NCBI GenBank assembly: GCA_050084515.1
Contig: CM114271.1
Span: forward strand, 20,522,001 to 20,586,000
Reading direction: 5' to 3'
DNA from: Blasia pusilla
Lineage: Eukaryota; Marchantiophyta; Marchantiopsida; Blasiales
DNA: 64,000 nucleotides
The notes under the pieces: model-generated
The model's input: the letters and a program-made list of their open reading frames with translations, nothing else
What the model was told of the DNA's origin: nothing
The model's database searches: none
In this document: positions 51,449 to 64,000 of the stretch, one piece after another
Numbering within the stretch: the first letter of the stretch is position 1
Layout: every line of letters starts with the position of its first letter
Program-made: the position numbers and the translations under genes

Positions 51449-52336
51449 TTAAGAGCAGAACATTCGAGAAAACAAGTGATCATGCCCACCCTGGAAAATA
51501 TCCAACAATGGAGAAGTGGCGTGGGCCTCCTGTATCGGACGATTTGCATACCTAGTCAAGAAAGTCTCGGTTACTCTAGCAATTCTGTGTTGCAGTTTGG
51601 CTGCTTCCAAAGGGCCTGTGACGTTTAATCTCGTACCAGCTGACATGATGTCCCTTAAGGCCAGAAATAAGTATGCACGTTGCGATGTGCTTGCATCCAC
51701 ACCCAGCAATCCACATAGAACTCCAAACAGGGGAGCATGGTGAGGATTTGTAGCGCGGGGAGCATAAGTACATTTCCGCATCACCTGCAACTCAGGTAGC
51801 TCAGTAAACACGGTCACCCCAGTTCGTAGAAGTGCCGAGCCTTGAGTCAGCGAGGCCTTGCGAGCTATATGATTAGTAAGCGTCGAGTGCAAGATTCTGT
51901 TCAGTTCCAACCAGCATTCGGTGTTGGGAAGCTTGTTGCCGGCAAAGATAAAGGGCAACAGCAGGGCTGCACTATTCTGCAGTGCATTGATTGCAAACTT
52001 CTCGAGTGAGACGGAATCATGAACTGATCCAACTTGAAAGGCCGACTCCAGACCATAGGAGTGGGCAAAGCCACCCGTAGGAAAGAGGGAATCCACCAAC
52101 TGCCACATCGTCCAATCCATAGAACCATTCCTCATCGGCGAAGCTCTCCCACATTCGTCATCACTACCAGGGTCGTGCTCATCCAATCTTGAGAAACGTG
52201 CGGGAGACTTGCCATCCTTTCGAATAGAAACATCGTCCAGAAAACCTGTCACTAACTTGAGAGCGCATCCCTCAATCGAAGTACGGTCCTCAACATCTTT
52301 CACCACATGATCACAGGAAACCTTATGACTCGCCAT
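51449..52336 (-). CDS. UREF: Urease accessory protein UreF
   Basis: UreF is a GTPase-regulating chaperone subunit that, with UreD and UreG, loads nickel into urease in the cytosol. The 295-codon frame is uninterrupted. Core motifs are WQLVDSLFPTGGFAHSYGLE (78-97), NHIARKASLTQGSALLR, the NPHHAPLFGVLCGLLGVDA block, RAYLFLALRDIMSAGTRLN, GPLEAAKLQHR, and the C-terminus SPLLDIFQG.HDHLFSRMFCS, typical of plant UreF. About 75 residues of low-complexity sequence (GSDDECGRASP) precede the core. The first Met is used; there is no in-frame upstream ATG that I can see. Single-exon structure fits plant UreF as I recall it. No other urease gene is in the window. Probably functional. Confidence 0.96.
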   Translation of the reverse strand: MASHKVSCDHVVKDVEDRTSIEGCALKLVTGFLDDVSIRKDGKSPARFSRLDEHDPGSDDECGRASPMRNGSMDWTMWQLVDSLFPTGGFAHSYGLESAFQVGSVHDSVSLEKFAINALQNSAALLLPFIFAGNKLPNTECWLELNRILHSTLTNHIARKASLTQGSALLRTGVTVFTELPELQVMRKCTYAPRATNPHHAPLFGVLCGLLGVDASTSQRAYLFLALRDIMSAGTRLNVTGPLEAAKLQHRIARVTETFLTRYANRPIQEAHATSPLLDIFQGGHDHLFSRMFCS

Positions 52337-53480
52337 CTAAGATCCTGGAGCACAACAATTCTCAAGAGGTGAGGGAATTCTGTGAAGCTACCAGGGCAGA
52401 ATTCCTCGATCAAGTTGTTCGACCACATTCTAGCTTGATGACTGACTTGCTGTCCTATGTAAGGTCCTCCCTACTCAAGACACCCAGTCAAAAACCTAGC
52501 GCTTAGTTTGATTGGCGCTGTTGTACAAGCAAAGCAATACACAAGCGGCCACAACAAGGCTTGTAATAATTATCATCTTCGTTTGCTCAAGCTTCGCGAT
52601 TACAACGTTCACTTCAAGCTCACCTGCAGCTCTGAGAATGAAGAGGGCACGTGCACAAGGATCTCAAGAACTAGACAAACGAAGGGACTCTCTGAATTCA
52701 CGGTAGTTCACAAAAAGCTCACAACCGGTATACTTCTGTCGGACAATAAAGCGGAGCAAACCACTATTGTCCGACAGTGATCAGTAGGTTCAAAATCGAC
52801 AGTGCAGGCTACTATCCGCTTCATAGCTCAAAACGTGCAACTCAGCTACCGTAGCGTACATGCAAACTCACGAAGTGCAGAGAGGTAGAGCAATGACGTC
52901 ACAATTGACAGACAGAATCGAGGCACAGATCGAGAGGGAGCACTCATCCGTCGCGTCAACGTTAGCTAAACTCTACATCACACCCCCCTGAATCACGAAG
53001 CCCAAGACGCACACTGAAGCGCTCGCAAAAGTTCATAGACCACACAACCAGAGTGGAGACGCAATGCCAAGCTACAATTGTTACAAGCGAGGAAGGGGCA
53101 GATCAGCGCTCCGATATTTACGTCACGCGCCGAACTCAGCGCTCTTCAAAGCTGATATCGGAAAATATCCTTCCGAGAGGAACGAATCGGAGACCGATCT
53201 CACCTTATCTGTCAATTAGCACAAAACCGTCTGTCGTAGACAAAATTGACGCAATGCTCGCGACGAGAGCAGCTACGAAAAACATCAATTAACGAAGTAG
53301 AGGAATCCAGCACCGCAGCAGCAGATCAGATCCGACAGACCGACACATACTTATCTGACGAGAATCGGAATACTACGACACCGAGAGATAACGGGAAGTC
53401 ACGAAGGACTGATAACGATGCGGTGACGGCGGACGCAGGATGTATGTGATAGCAATCGGTCATAGATTGCCTTGGCCTCG
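52337..53480. other. Upstream region of UreF and intergenic DNA
   Basis: GC-moderate with overlapping short open frames in several frames and no domain. It presumably holds the UreF promoter. Confidence 0.35.
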
Positions 53481-53481
53481 C

Positions 53482-53631
53482 ATTGAAGATGAGTATGAGA
53501 GAGCCCCTACACGCAGGTGGGTCGGGTTGGATGCGGGATCACCTCGACACACGGCATTGAAGATGCGCATGAGGGAGCCCCTACACGCAGGTGGGTCGGG
53601 TTGGATGCGGGATCAGCTCGACACACGGCTT
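53482..53631. repeat. Tandem duplication, 74-bp unit, two copies
   Basis: attgaagatg.g.atgag.gagcccctacacgcaggtggg occurs at 53482 and 53556, nearly identical, including gggttggatgcgggatca. Confidence 0.93.
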
Positions 53632-56499
53632 CTGGGTCGAACCACGGATATTTGCAAAGGCGGCCGGGTATCGGGCAACCGACATTTTGGACGCCGACCG
53701 AAGAGGACGTCCGACGATTGACGGATGGCTCCCGTCGACGCCGTCCATACCAAGTCCGTAGTCGACGGATCCAAGACTGACGCATAGCCGGAAGTTGTCT
53801 GGCTGTTTAGGATTTCCGTTTAGGTTTAGCGCTAGTTGGCATCGCTGATTTGGGGACCTTTGCGTTGTCATTGTTGCTATGGTGTTTGAGTTCGTGTGTT
53901 TCGTTCTGGATCCCCTCTCTGTTACCTTTCACCATTTGTGTGTTAGTTGTCTGTCTAGATCCTCTATGCGTGTTCACGTTCTCGTGTGGGCATCAGGTTC
54001 GGTACGAAGTGTTTATGTTCGATACCATCATCACGCTCGACCAAGATTATCAAAGGCGGACGGGGACGGGGGTGTTGACAGTTTCCGTCTCTCTTCATGA
54101 GTTTCCATTTGGAAACTCACACCCCTGCGAATATTATCTTCACCATCACTGAGGCCCGACTAAAAGCTGGGCGAAATCGCACATCGGGGAAGGCGTTTAG
54201 GACTTGCTCCACTCTAGTACTAGAACGTTGCTATTTAGGCTTTCCTTAAGAATCCGCGCCTGTTGTCGATTTCTTCGTGCTAGGTTTATCTTGGGCGGAT
54301 CGGGGTCTCTAGCTCTCTAGCTCTTATTGTTCCGAAATCTTCAGCGATTTAGGAGCTACATGGAAGATACCAATAGTCAAACTATGTTAGATAGGCTCTC
54401 ATGTTTCCATGCCTTAAGCAATTTTTCCGCTTAGGGTAAATCTTGGGCGGATTGGGGTCTCCCGGGTAGCGAATACTCCCTTGGTCTCTGCCTCATTGCG
54501 CGTTCTTAGCATGCGTCTCTTGTTGATCGCCATGGCATTCTCTTATTGTCACTAGACATGGCATCTTGATTCTAAATGTCCGACATGGAGCGGATATGTC
54601 AATGCGGGGTTGTCGAAGGGGGTCGAATTGATCGAAGTTCAATTGGGCTTAATGTTCGCATATTAAGGAATGATAAGCAACAGACCAAAAATTGTGTGCA
54701 CCAAGAGGTTTAGGTAGGGTTTCTAGCATGAAGGCCATATTGCAATTTGCGATATGATTTAGCGCAATTAATTGTTTTAATCGTGTTTTAATCGTCGCTA
54801 GCATATCTGTCATCTCTGTGCTTCTGTAGTTGTCTATTTGGAATAAGAATCTTTGTCCGATTAATGTATTGTGATCTCTTTGCACCTGTAGCCGTCTATT
54901 TTGAATTAGATTCTTTGGCCGTGGTAAGTGCTAAGATTATGTAGGGGACCAGAAAAGTGGTCTTGCTAGAATGGCCGTGGGAGAACAATATGGGAAAGAT
55001 TGCGTTGTAAATGCAACTCACGTGATTTACATTCTACATCTGGATTGTGGACTTCAAATCGAAGGAGCTATCTATTAGAAGTCGTGAAGGTACACTTTAT
55101 TTCATGTTTGTCACATTGAATGTGTTCCATTCACCCAATGACTTCACGTTTACACTGGAATGAAAGTTTGTTTTTAGGTTGGAGTACGATTGTAGCAAAG
55201 ATATCAACCTTTGTATCGACATGGGCTTGTAGTAGTGGGAGGTAGTCCGATTACTGTAAAGGATAACTAGACTATGTCTATCCATCCAAAGTCCTTAGAC
55301 AATAGTGGTTTGCAACAAATTGTGGCATTAGTTGGTTTTAGTTTTCCACCAGCATAACAAAAGAAATTAATTTAATCAATATAAGAGTGTTTAGTTGGTG
55401 ATGAGAATGATTTCTCAATGACTGATTTTTTTTAATTACATCATCATTGATATTAGTAAAGTCGTTGGAATTTGTAGGAGTGCGATGGCTTGATGTTGGT
55501 GTACCAAATGGCATATTGAAATTTATTTCCTCTAGGTCATCTAAGTGGATAATAGAGGGTGGAGGTACATTTGCTTCTACATCAAGGAGCAGACCCAAAT
55601 TTTTGGCTTTCTCAATTTTTTTCATAAGGATGAGGGATTGAATGTATAAAAGGATCAACAAGGATTTCCATTGGTAACAAGAATGAATGTCGCAGTGTTG
55701 TCATTTGTTCTAGTATCATCCCGTCTGAGTATTTGTTCAATAGAGGAGTTGTTTTTGCTTTTTTTTTTTTAATTGTTGAAGCATCATATTCACATGATTT
55801 GATATCCGGTGCTTCTTTTTGAATTCCTATTACAAGTGAAAAAGTCATGTATGTTGATCGTCTTAAGGAAGGAAAGATTATATGAAATGTAGAGAAAAAT
55901 AAACTTACACTACTCGAAACAAAAATAAATTTACCTATAGCATATGGTGATTTGCCTCATATTCTAAATTCAATTGATCATTATTTCTTTTCTTTAATAA
56001 GTCGAGACATAGTTTGTCTACTTATTCTACATTTCCATACTGAGGGCATCATACCAAGGATATCCGCATACTTAATTTGAGATGACGTGACACGATTGGC
56101 TATGGGATCAGTTGGAGTTTCATCATTTGGAATGTCTTTCAGAAGCATCTAGGCAAAGTCGCTTTTGACTGCAAGGCCCTTAAAGATGATAAAACTTTAG
56201 GTGAAAAAAAAATGAAAAATTGCAAAGTCTAGCAAAATGAAATATATGTTACCTTAAAATCTTTATCAATTGCATGAGCTTTTGACACAATTGTATGTGT
56301 GGATTGAAAAGGTATATTTGAATCCTTTGGAATGAATGATGGAGTCAAATGGTCTATTTTGTTAGATATTGTTGTAATATTTGAAGTTGAAGTAGAGTCA
56401 ATGTCTTGAAAATTCAATCGTTCAACAACCTAACTGATTGCTTTAGATGTAGCGCTCGTTTCTGAAAACTTGATATCAAGTCTTATTGGTGAATTTTCA
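53632..56499. other. Intergenic, with possible Helitron tail
   Basis: 54287 and 54445 share a short direct repeat (atcttgggcggat.ggggtct). Minus-strand frames at 55338-55848 and 56229-56417 may be the degenerate C-terminal part of the Helitron protein, but I see no motif. Confidence 0.35.
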
Positions 56500-59400
56500 A
56501 CAACTTAAGAACATCACCATAAATTTTCTCCAATAGATTGGCCAAAGACCAAAAAATCTTTAGGTAATCAATTGCCAAAAAAAATCATCTTTTCTTTTAT
56601 TGTGACTCTTGACAACATTACATAAAGTAATCCCATAGCGAACACATCTTTTATAACTAAAAGGCAATGACCAAAAATGGTTGCGCCTTACGATTTGTGA
56701 CCAGTCATGGCATAACCAAACACAAGTGGAAATATTTTTGTGAAATTTCAATCGTCCATGTGGATGCATGAATTGGTATTCCATACGTCTGATATATATA
56801 TAAGGTTTCCATTTTTTACTAATTTTACTACAATAGATAAAACTAAATTTAGATTATAGATGAAGTATATCAACGATTCAACAAGAACCAAGCTACCATT
56901 GGCTGCTCCTTTTGAAAAATGTATTTTTGATGTTAAGTAAATTTTTTTGGATTCTCAACATCCACTTCTCTCAACACCATTAATCTGATCCGCCCCTTTG
57001 TATGAGGAGAAGCCTAGATTGATAGTTCCGACTTAAACGTCGAAGGAATCAAAGTAATATGAGGTAGGTGGTTTATAGAACAACATTATTAGGATTGTCT
57101 AACCCTATATTGCATCAAGATGCCCCTCATCCTGATGCGATATTTTTTTATAAATAGAAATGAAGAAAAAATAGGTAAAAAATCCTAGTTTCCCAAGTAA
57201 TGAAATAGTCAGGAGCGGCATCAATAGCGAATTCTCAAATGTCGAGTTTTCTCCATGTTCAAGTTCCACCAAAGCTCTTTTGTGAGCGCACGAACAGACT
57301 ATGCCGCTATAGCACTTTGTATCTCCAAGATTTGTAATATATTTCAATGATTCGTCACATTCCGTTTTCTCACAAATTTTGGAATCAATGGCCAAAAACG
57401 GTGGTTGATGGAAATTGTCATCCGCAATCCAAGCATCTAAAGTTCTATCACAATGTGCATTTGTATCAATAAGGATAGGTACTATAGAATCTTCACCAAA
57501 AAATTATCTTAACGCTAAATTTTTAGATGTTCTTACATTTGATATGTGAGTACATATTATAATGGTGTTAATATCTATAAAGTTGTGAGCTTTAATTTCT
57601 ATTACATAGCACATAGCTAAATTTATGTCTACACAATTATGAGTTGGAATAGTTGTTCGAATGAAATTCAAAAAAGACATGTGTGGAGGATCCAAACGTT
57701 GTTTGAAGTTTGTCAAAAGAGATATTTGGTTAAACTTAATGGTAAAAAAATAGGAAAGTTGGGTAAATAACATTGTTCATAAAGTGAACCATAAGAGTGT
57801 TTGCAAATTGGTGGTAATTGACACATGTCACTAAGAAATATGACTAGTTTACTGGAGAAAGGATTAAAACCTTCAGTAAGCGTCACTTAGTTTACTCGCA
57901 TGGCTATGGTCTATAGAATATGAGGGACATCACAAAGCATTCTTCAATAATGATTACATTTGAATTCTTAAGGTTATGAAATTGATCGGAAGCAATGTGC
58001 AAAGGAGGCTCATCACCACATATAGGTATAGAAAATGCAGTGTGGACAATGGTTGCATAGATATGTAACCTAACAACATCAACATCAGTCGTTGATGTCA
58101 ATAAAACACGTAAGTTTCTATTTTCCTAGTGTTTTGTCATATAGTTAATAAAGAATTACTTTCCAAAACCAGGTGGTCCATTCCAAAGATAAAATCATAC
58201 AGAAAAATTTTCAAGAGTAAAAAAGTCTCTAGTTGGTCTATAGATAAAGTGGAAAGGGTAGGGTTTGGATGTAAATCTTTATGTACAGTATTTGTTTCTT
58301 CATCATCATGAAAAAGGTGTGTTGGAATGGCAAGCAAAAAGCTTCGTCATATAATTCATGTGTCATAAAATCTACCTTTTTTTCCACATGTCTTTCAAGT
58401 GAAGTGAACTCCACAAATTCATTGTGTCATAGTATGTAATTAACTTCTCAATATCAGCAATATCTTTTATGATTTTCCTATGAACTAGTTCATGTAAGTA
58501 GCTCAATTTCACTGAGTCTACATAAAGTAGTAGTTGTTCTATTCTAAAATACACAACACTTAGGAGTACATTGTTAAAAAAAAACCATTCTTATGATGTA
58601 TTGGACTGTGATATATAAATCTCATAAGTTGCCTAGTCCTATATACATAATTACCTAATGAGCCAATTGATATAAAGTTTACAGTTTTTTTGGATTTACT
58701 TTTGAGAACTTCATAGTCATGCTAGTATGATATGAATGTACACATTGATGAGCATTCAGGTCTGTAGTAATAAATCTAAGTAGGAAGTAAACATAATATA
58801 CCCGACTTTTGGTAAAGACTAGAACATCTTCAAGGAGGACTGGAGTCTATATACAACATACTTTCACATCTGTAAATGATAGGGATTTGCAAAACTGATA
58901 ATGCTTCTTCTGTTGAGCATATGGATCTATTCAAAACAACACCTAAAACTAGTTTCAATTGGATGTCATGTAATCCTTCAAGTCTTACATTTTTTTTGTT
59001 TCTGTATCAATATCAAGAGGTCATATTGGCTCACATTTTAATTCATACTTCAAGAGATAGAATGATCAATCTACATTTGTTATTCGTTGTAAATTCATAT
59101 GGGCTCTCCATAATAACAATACTAATTGATGGTATGCAACCATATTTCTATCTTCCCAACTCGCTCTATAATATATCCATCGTTGAGTAATTTCATTAAT
59201 ATAAAGAGTAAATTTAAGGTTTTCCGAGGTTGGAAATCCAAAACGTTGCAAAGTCTCATTTTCCAAATTTTCAAATGTCAAACATGTTGAAGGTCTACAT
59301 ATATGAAATTGTTTGTGCATCATAAAGTCAAAAAGTATAAATTCATAAGTATCATTCATGGGTGGAATAAAAGTATTGTTTATTTTTTCATATCTAGCAA

Positions 59401-60590
59401 GAACATAAGCGCATATCTCAGAAGTAGTTGTGGCTATATCTTTAAAGTGACATCAAAATATAATGTGAGCAAGCAAAGATCATCTTCCTTGCATCTCATA
59501 TCGTATGACATGATGTTCAATTCTACCTAAGATACATACTCCATGGAGAATATATTTTCGAAGAAAAAATTGTAGACGAACGTTTAAAAGGATAGCGCAT
59601 TCTACATGAGCATCTTTCCAAGTGAAATAAGGGCTGAGGCGTTTAATAACATCCTCTACATAGTTTAATTCACACCATCTTCATGTGTTCATTTCATCAT
59701 AGGTCAATATGAGGAAGAAATGCGGCATACCCAATTCAACAACCATTGTTTTAAGATCTCTTAGATGTTTTCTATGCCAAGATGGACCACCAGAAATTTG
59801 AGGGTTAAGGGCATGTTTAGATAAGCATTGATACCATTCTATTTCATTCATATCTGGATTACTTACTTGTAGCTTAGTTAGTTCATTGTTGAGGATGCAA
59901 GATTAAGTAGAAGATGCGACGATGATAAATTTTCTTAGCTGATACATGCAAAGTAAATATGGTTTAAGTAAAATGAAGGGTGAAAACAATTGTTTTATTC
60001 TTTAATGTAAATATTCAAAAATGTAGTTTACCCTCGGTATAATGACCCCTAAGATAAGGAAAGAGAAAAGGAAAAATACTAGTCTCTAAAGTAAGCATAG
60101 AATCATCTATTAATCCTTGATGGTTTGTTATAAAGGTTAATTTAACATTTGATGTTTTTATATACTGAATACTACCATTCTCAAATACATCAAATGAGGT
60201 TTTGCGATGTACAGGTATGAAATATGAAGTGTCTTGCAAAATATTTAAATCCGGCCTATAAGGATCTATGTCCATTGCATGAGTCAATGGTCCTTCTTTG
60301 TGCAAAAATTTTAAGATTTTGTTAACAGATTTTGAAGGTAATATGACCAAGCCTGATATTACGCTTGGGAATTCTATAAGTGTCAGGTATCGGGAATACA
60401 ATGGATTTACTTGTAGATTTATTAACAATAATTTTATAATATCTTTATAAATATCTGAAATATTACTACATTGTAATGTTTTCATGTCCCAATTGATAAA
60501 GGGGCTATCTAGTGGGGAATTTATTCTAAAGAAGCCATCATGGAATCTATACTTGAGTCTACTATAGATAACAATTATAAATTCAGTAGG
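56500..60590 (-). pseudogene. Helitron replicase-helicase (RepHel), inactivated
   Basis: Reading down the minus strand: an N-terminal Helitron region in an open frame (60015-60485) with LETSIFPFLFPYLRGHY; the Rep part, about 59880-59450, with MPHFFLILTYDEMNT, LNVRLQFFLRKYI and IEHHVIRYEMQGR; then RASWEDRNMVAYHQLVLLLW and AHMNLQRITNVD (59066-59359); then a PIF1 helicase with Walker A GPPGFGK (58159-58179), ATIVHTAFSIPI and Walker B-like VIIIEE (57950), and DPPHMSFLNFIRTTIP (57504-57773). The Rep HUH motif HAHI reads LAHI near 59470 behind a TGA. A stop directly follows the Walker A lysine (58156-58158). Rolling-circle element; transposon ends not located. Confidence 0.85.
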
Positions 60591-60599
60591 TTTACAACA

Positions 60600-63500
60600 A
60601 GTAAGTCTCTAATATATAACGGAGTCATATATACTTATTGGGATTATTGTTGCATATTTCACATATGTAATATGAATTTTTGTTGGGTATTATATATTTT
60701 TTCATATATGCATTACATATAGCATATGAAGGGTACGTACTGGATAATTTATTTTTATGACAGGGATGTAGAATTTGCCCAATCTAGTTGAGCCATATTT
60801 TCCATAACATTGCATAGTATTGATAATCATGGAACATAATTATGTCCATGTTTTTATGAATGATGTAGCAGAGTACCATGATTTACGTGGTGGCTTCCGG
60901 TTTTTTTTTTGTTGTTCAAGGTGCAGAGAGAAGCTTTATTTCTATGTCTTTGACTTACTCTAGTTAAAAAATGATTTTTGTGAACCATATTTTAGATTTA
61001 AAATTATGTGGATATATACTAATGTTAAAGATAGCACAAGAAGATGCAGATAACAAAGCAATGTTCAATGTGAAATAAACTTTCAAGAGGTATTGTTAGA
61101 AATTTTGTACTTGTGAATGAGTGAAAACTTTGGTGCCGGATTACTTTTAGAAATAGAAGATAATCTAAATTGTGTACTTTGCTATGATTTGCGCTCTAAA
61201 AAATAGCAAAAAAAATGAATCATGATTTGCGATCTGAAAAGAAATATAGAAAACGAAAAAAATATGCATTTTTCACAATTGAAACATGAAAGACATTCTT
61301 AAAAAATTTCAAGGCCTAAACTCTAAAGCAAAAACATGCATTTCAATATAAATACAATTTTCATATATTAAGTGCATTTTATTTTATGCCATTTTGTTAT
61401 CATTTACATCACACATATACAATCTTGTTTTTAACTTGTATGTCAATGATGCTAAGATAACAAAAAAATAATATGTTATGCTTTGATATAATAATATACT
61501 TGGTCCGTTTTTTTTTAAATAATTAAAACACATAACTCATCAAAACAAATGTATTTTGTAGATAGAATTGAAAGGATCAATATAGTTAATGGATCAAAGA
61601 TAAGTACAACTATTAATATTTTAATCGTGCACATGGATTTCTTTACCATTTCATTATTGTGAATAGCAATCTTAATCCTTTAGAGAATTGGATCTTACAA
61701 AGTCAAAAATTTTCACTACTACACAGAAATTTTAAGACTGCTCCAACAAGAAGGCAAATTTTTTTAATGTATTTGTGAAGAGGAAGTTATTAATACCAAT
61801 TATAGCAAGGTTTATGAGAATATTCATTTTTATCAATGTTTTCTATTTTCAAGGAATATGACATACCTCCTTTACAATTGAAAAGAAAGTTCATGTCTCC
61901 CTTTGCAAATGGTCATATTCTTTTGTCGATATGTGAATTTTTCGTGCTTATCTCAACATTTCAGATTGTTATTAGAAAAACATGAAAATTTTGCCATAAA
62001 CAAAAAATAATCATTTTTTGTGGCGTTATCCAGTATTTAGTAGTGGATTTGCTTCTATGAATGTTGTTTAAGTACGCAAAGACATAATATTATTGCTTGT
62101 CAAATGCAAATTGTGCACATTGTAGAGGGAGAAAAATCAAAATGCATAGAAGCTCTTGGAGCATTTGTATTAATCAAACAGAAAATTTGCTATGGGAGGA
62201 ACTGCAATTACATCTTTAGCGATTAGTGCATATGCACTTGCAACACAGACATGATAAACAAAATTGTTGAGCTTAAGCAAAAATATGATGTTTCAGCTTT
62301 TACAACAACAATAGAGGGATGGAATTACCTAATAAACTCAATAAGAAAAAATACTTGAACTGTGAAGTGTATTATGCACGAACTAGATACATGTTAGAGT
62401 GTGGTTGATGAAGAACATGTGATCTTGGCCATGATAATGAGACTTACTGAAAGTTATACAACCTTGAACACAACTATGTGCAATCAAACCTCTTGACTTT
62501 AGAGAGTCTCCTAATTTCTCTTCTCAAGAAAGAGATAAGAAAGAGGAAGATAAACGGTATATCTTTAACTCAATATAACCAAAGTAGAGGCAAATATATG
62601 TTGGAAGAGTGGGGTTGTCTTCTCAAAGACGCCCAGTATTAGAGCTAAGGAAGAAATGCCATATTATGGAGGAACTTCAAAGTGTAAATGTCTGTACCAT
62701 GCTCTCTTTCCTGTATGGACTCTTTCTTTTACCTCGGTACCTATACATTTATAATTGAAAGGTCTAATTTTGTGTACCTTCAAGTTCCTTTCACAATTGC
62801 CATGTTCAGCATCTATCACATGAAAGAACTCTATTGGATTTGATTTAGATGGTGGGGGAAGGTTATGGTTAATGCCACATATATTAAAGGATTGGATCAT
62901 TTGTTGGTTTGGACTAATTTACAATAAAGGTTCTCGTAGTTTGAGCAGCAAGAGAGTGATCTTTTTAGAAATGGCCAATGGAGGACTTTTTTAATGAGGA
63001 GAATGTCACGTTTTTAATGAGGGGAATACTAAAATATTGGAGATATTTTAGTACTTCTTGTCTCGTTGTTTGGATGGCATGAGTTAGCATAGGATCGTTT
63101 GTGTTTGTGTTTGTGTTCGGTTACAACGATGTATGTTGTGTAGCGATGTGTATGCGCACAACAGGAACAAGAAGGTGTATGTTGGTTAGGACACACGGAA
63201 ATCTCCAGATTTGACATTGAATATACAATGAAGATCTTTGGGTTCACAAGAAGTATTGTGGAGATGGTCTTAGAATTGTTTGAGCATGAAGAGAAAGGAG
63301 TTGCTTATATTTTTGTCAATAATCCACAATAGGGCTATTAAATTGGTGGTCTCAAGAGTACAAGTGAGCCATTACCAAATGAAGGGAAGTGTTTGTCAGT
63401 TATGCAAGGAAAAAGAAGGATTAAACCTTATGTGCGGAGTATGTGGCATTGCTGAAAAAGACTTAATTTATGGTCCAACAAGCAGAAAATGAACCCAATG

Positions 63501-64000
63501 ACATACACATCTATCAATCACAATTTGTTGACAATAAGAGAATTATGGATAAGGAGTGCAGAAATTATCCAAGGCCAAAGAGAGAATGACATGAAGGCCC
63601 TTAGGGGAAAAGATGTTGAGATAGTGACCACAACCAAGCATATTAGGCCAGTGTTGGTCAATACCTACAAAGAGCTAGATAGCAAGGCATACGGGATAAC
63701 ATAACTTTGAGAAGTGGATTGTCTAAAGATCCAACCGGTAGTTGGTAGTTGGTGAGTGAACTATTGCATCGTGGAGATGTTGCGATAGATTTTTTTCTAG
63801 TGATTTTCTTCATCCTGGTTGGGTGAGCAGAATTCATTTCGGAGATATTGACATTGAGAGCCATTTTGGCTCTCTTCATAAAAGCTAAATGTGAAGACAA
63901 TAAGAATTATAGGTAGATCCCATGGTTGAGTGTGGTTGGGAAGTTGTTGTGTCAAATCCTTAATATTACAATCTTCTTATACTTGGATGTGAATGATTAT
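60600..64000. other. AT-rich intergenic DNA
   Basis: No recognised gene. Short frames at 62664-62900 (-), 63280-63492 (+, with two CxxC pairs: CQLC and CGVC), 63489-63704 (+) and 63658-63900 (-) cannot be assigned. A poly-pyrimidine run lies at 60902-60911. Confidence 0.35.

Noticed and set aside
51516-52128. Open frames opposite or within UreF (51516-51743 +, 51576-51773 -, 51901-52128 -)
   Set aside because: They overlap the clearly conserved UreF frame in other frames and have no motifs.
54287-54470. Short direct repeat that might mark an LTR pair
   Set aside because: Only about 20 bp are shared, with no terminal TG/CA or target duplication.

Overview
The window is nuclear DNA of a land plant. 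It holds spliced genes with plant-type introns, a plant TOM20 import receptor, an intronless plant-type UreF, plant LTR retrotransposons primed by initiator tRNA-Met, and pieces of plastid and mitochondrial genes. The mitochondrial piece (rps13) resembles the S13 form I recall from bryophytes more than the angiosperm form. I therefore infer a seed-free plant (bryophyte, lycophyte or fern), but the species is not established. Gene density is low and most of the sequence is transposon-derived or anonymous AT-rich DNA.

Layout: 1-1974 carries the 5' four exons of TOM20 (minus strand; the 3' end lies left of the window). 3332-4330 is a decayed insert joining plastid petA and mitochondrial rps13. 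5470-16715 is a Ty1/copia element (5' LTR 5470-5776, 3' LTR 16409-16715, target duplication catat). A younger Ty3/gypsy chromovirus sits inside it on the opposite strand (8589-14548, target duplication ctaag). 16960-19730 holds an inverted pair of a dispersed repeat around a CACTA relic (DUF4218 and DUF4216 pieces). 22052-29469 is a complete 17-exon gene for an N2227/carnosine N-methyltransferase-like enzyme (607 codons plus stop). 29470-44700 is repeat-rich intergenic DNA with microsatellites, tandem duplications and two copies of a non-LTR-like 3' end. 44700-48719 is a second, 5'-truncated copia copy. 49260-50190 is a diverged relic of the 5' end of a gypsy element related to the one above. 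51449-52336 is UreF (minus). 56500-60590 is a dead Helitron replicase-helicase (minus). The rest, to 64000, is AT-rich with no recognisable gene.

Three host genes are supported: TOM20 (mitochondrial protein import), the N2227-family methyltransferase, and UreF (urease nickel-site maturation). They are unrelated in function, so there is no operon-like logic. I did not find a convincing new biological system. The best leads are a coding relic in the chromovirus leader that is conserved, protein-like, in a second diverged copy; the chimeric plastid/mitochondrial insert; and a 220-residue Ser-rich exon in the methyltransferase.
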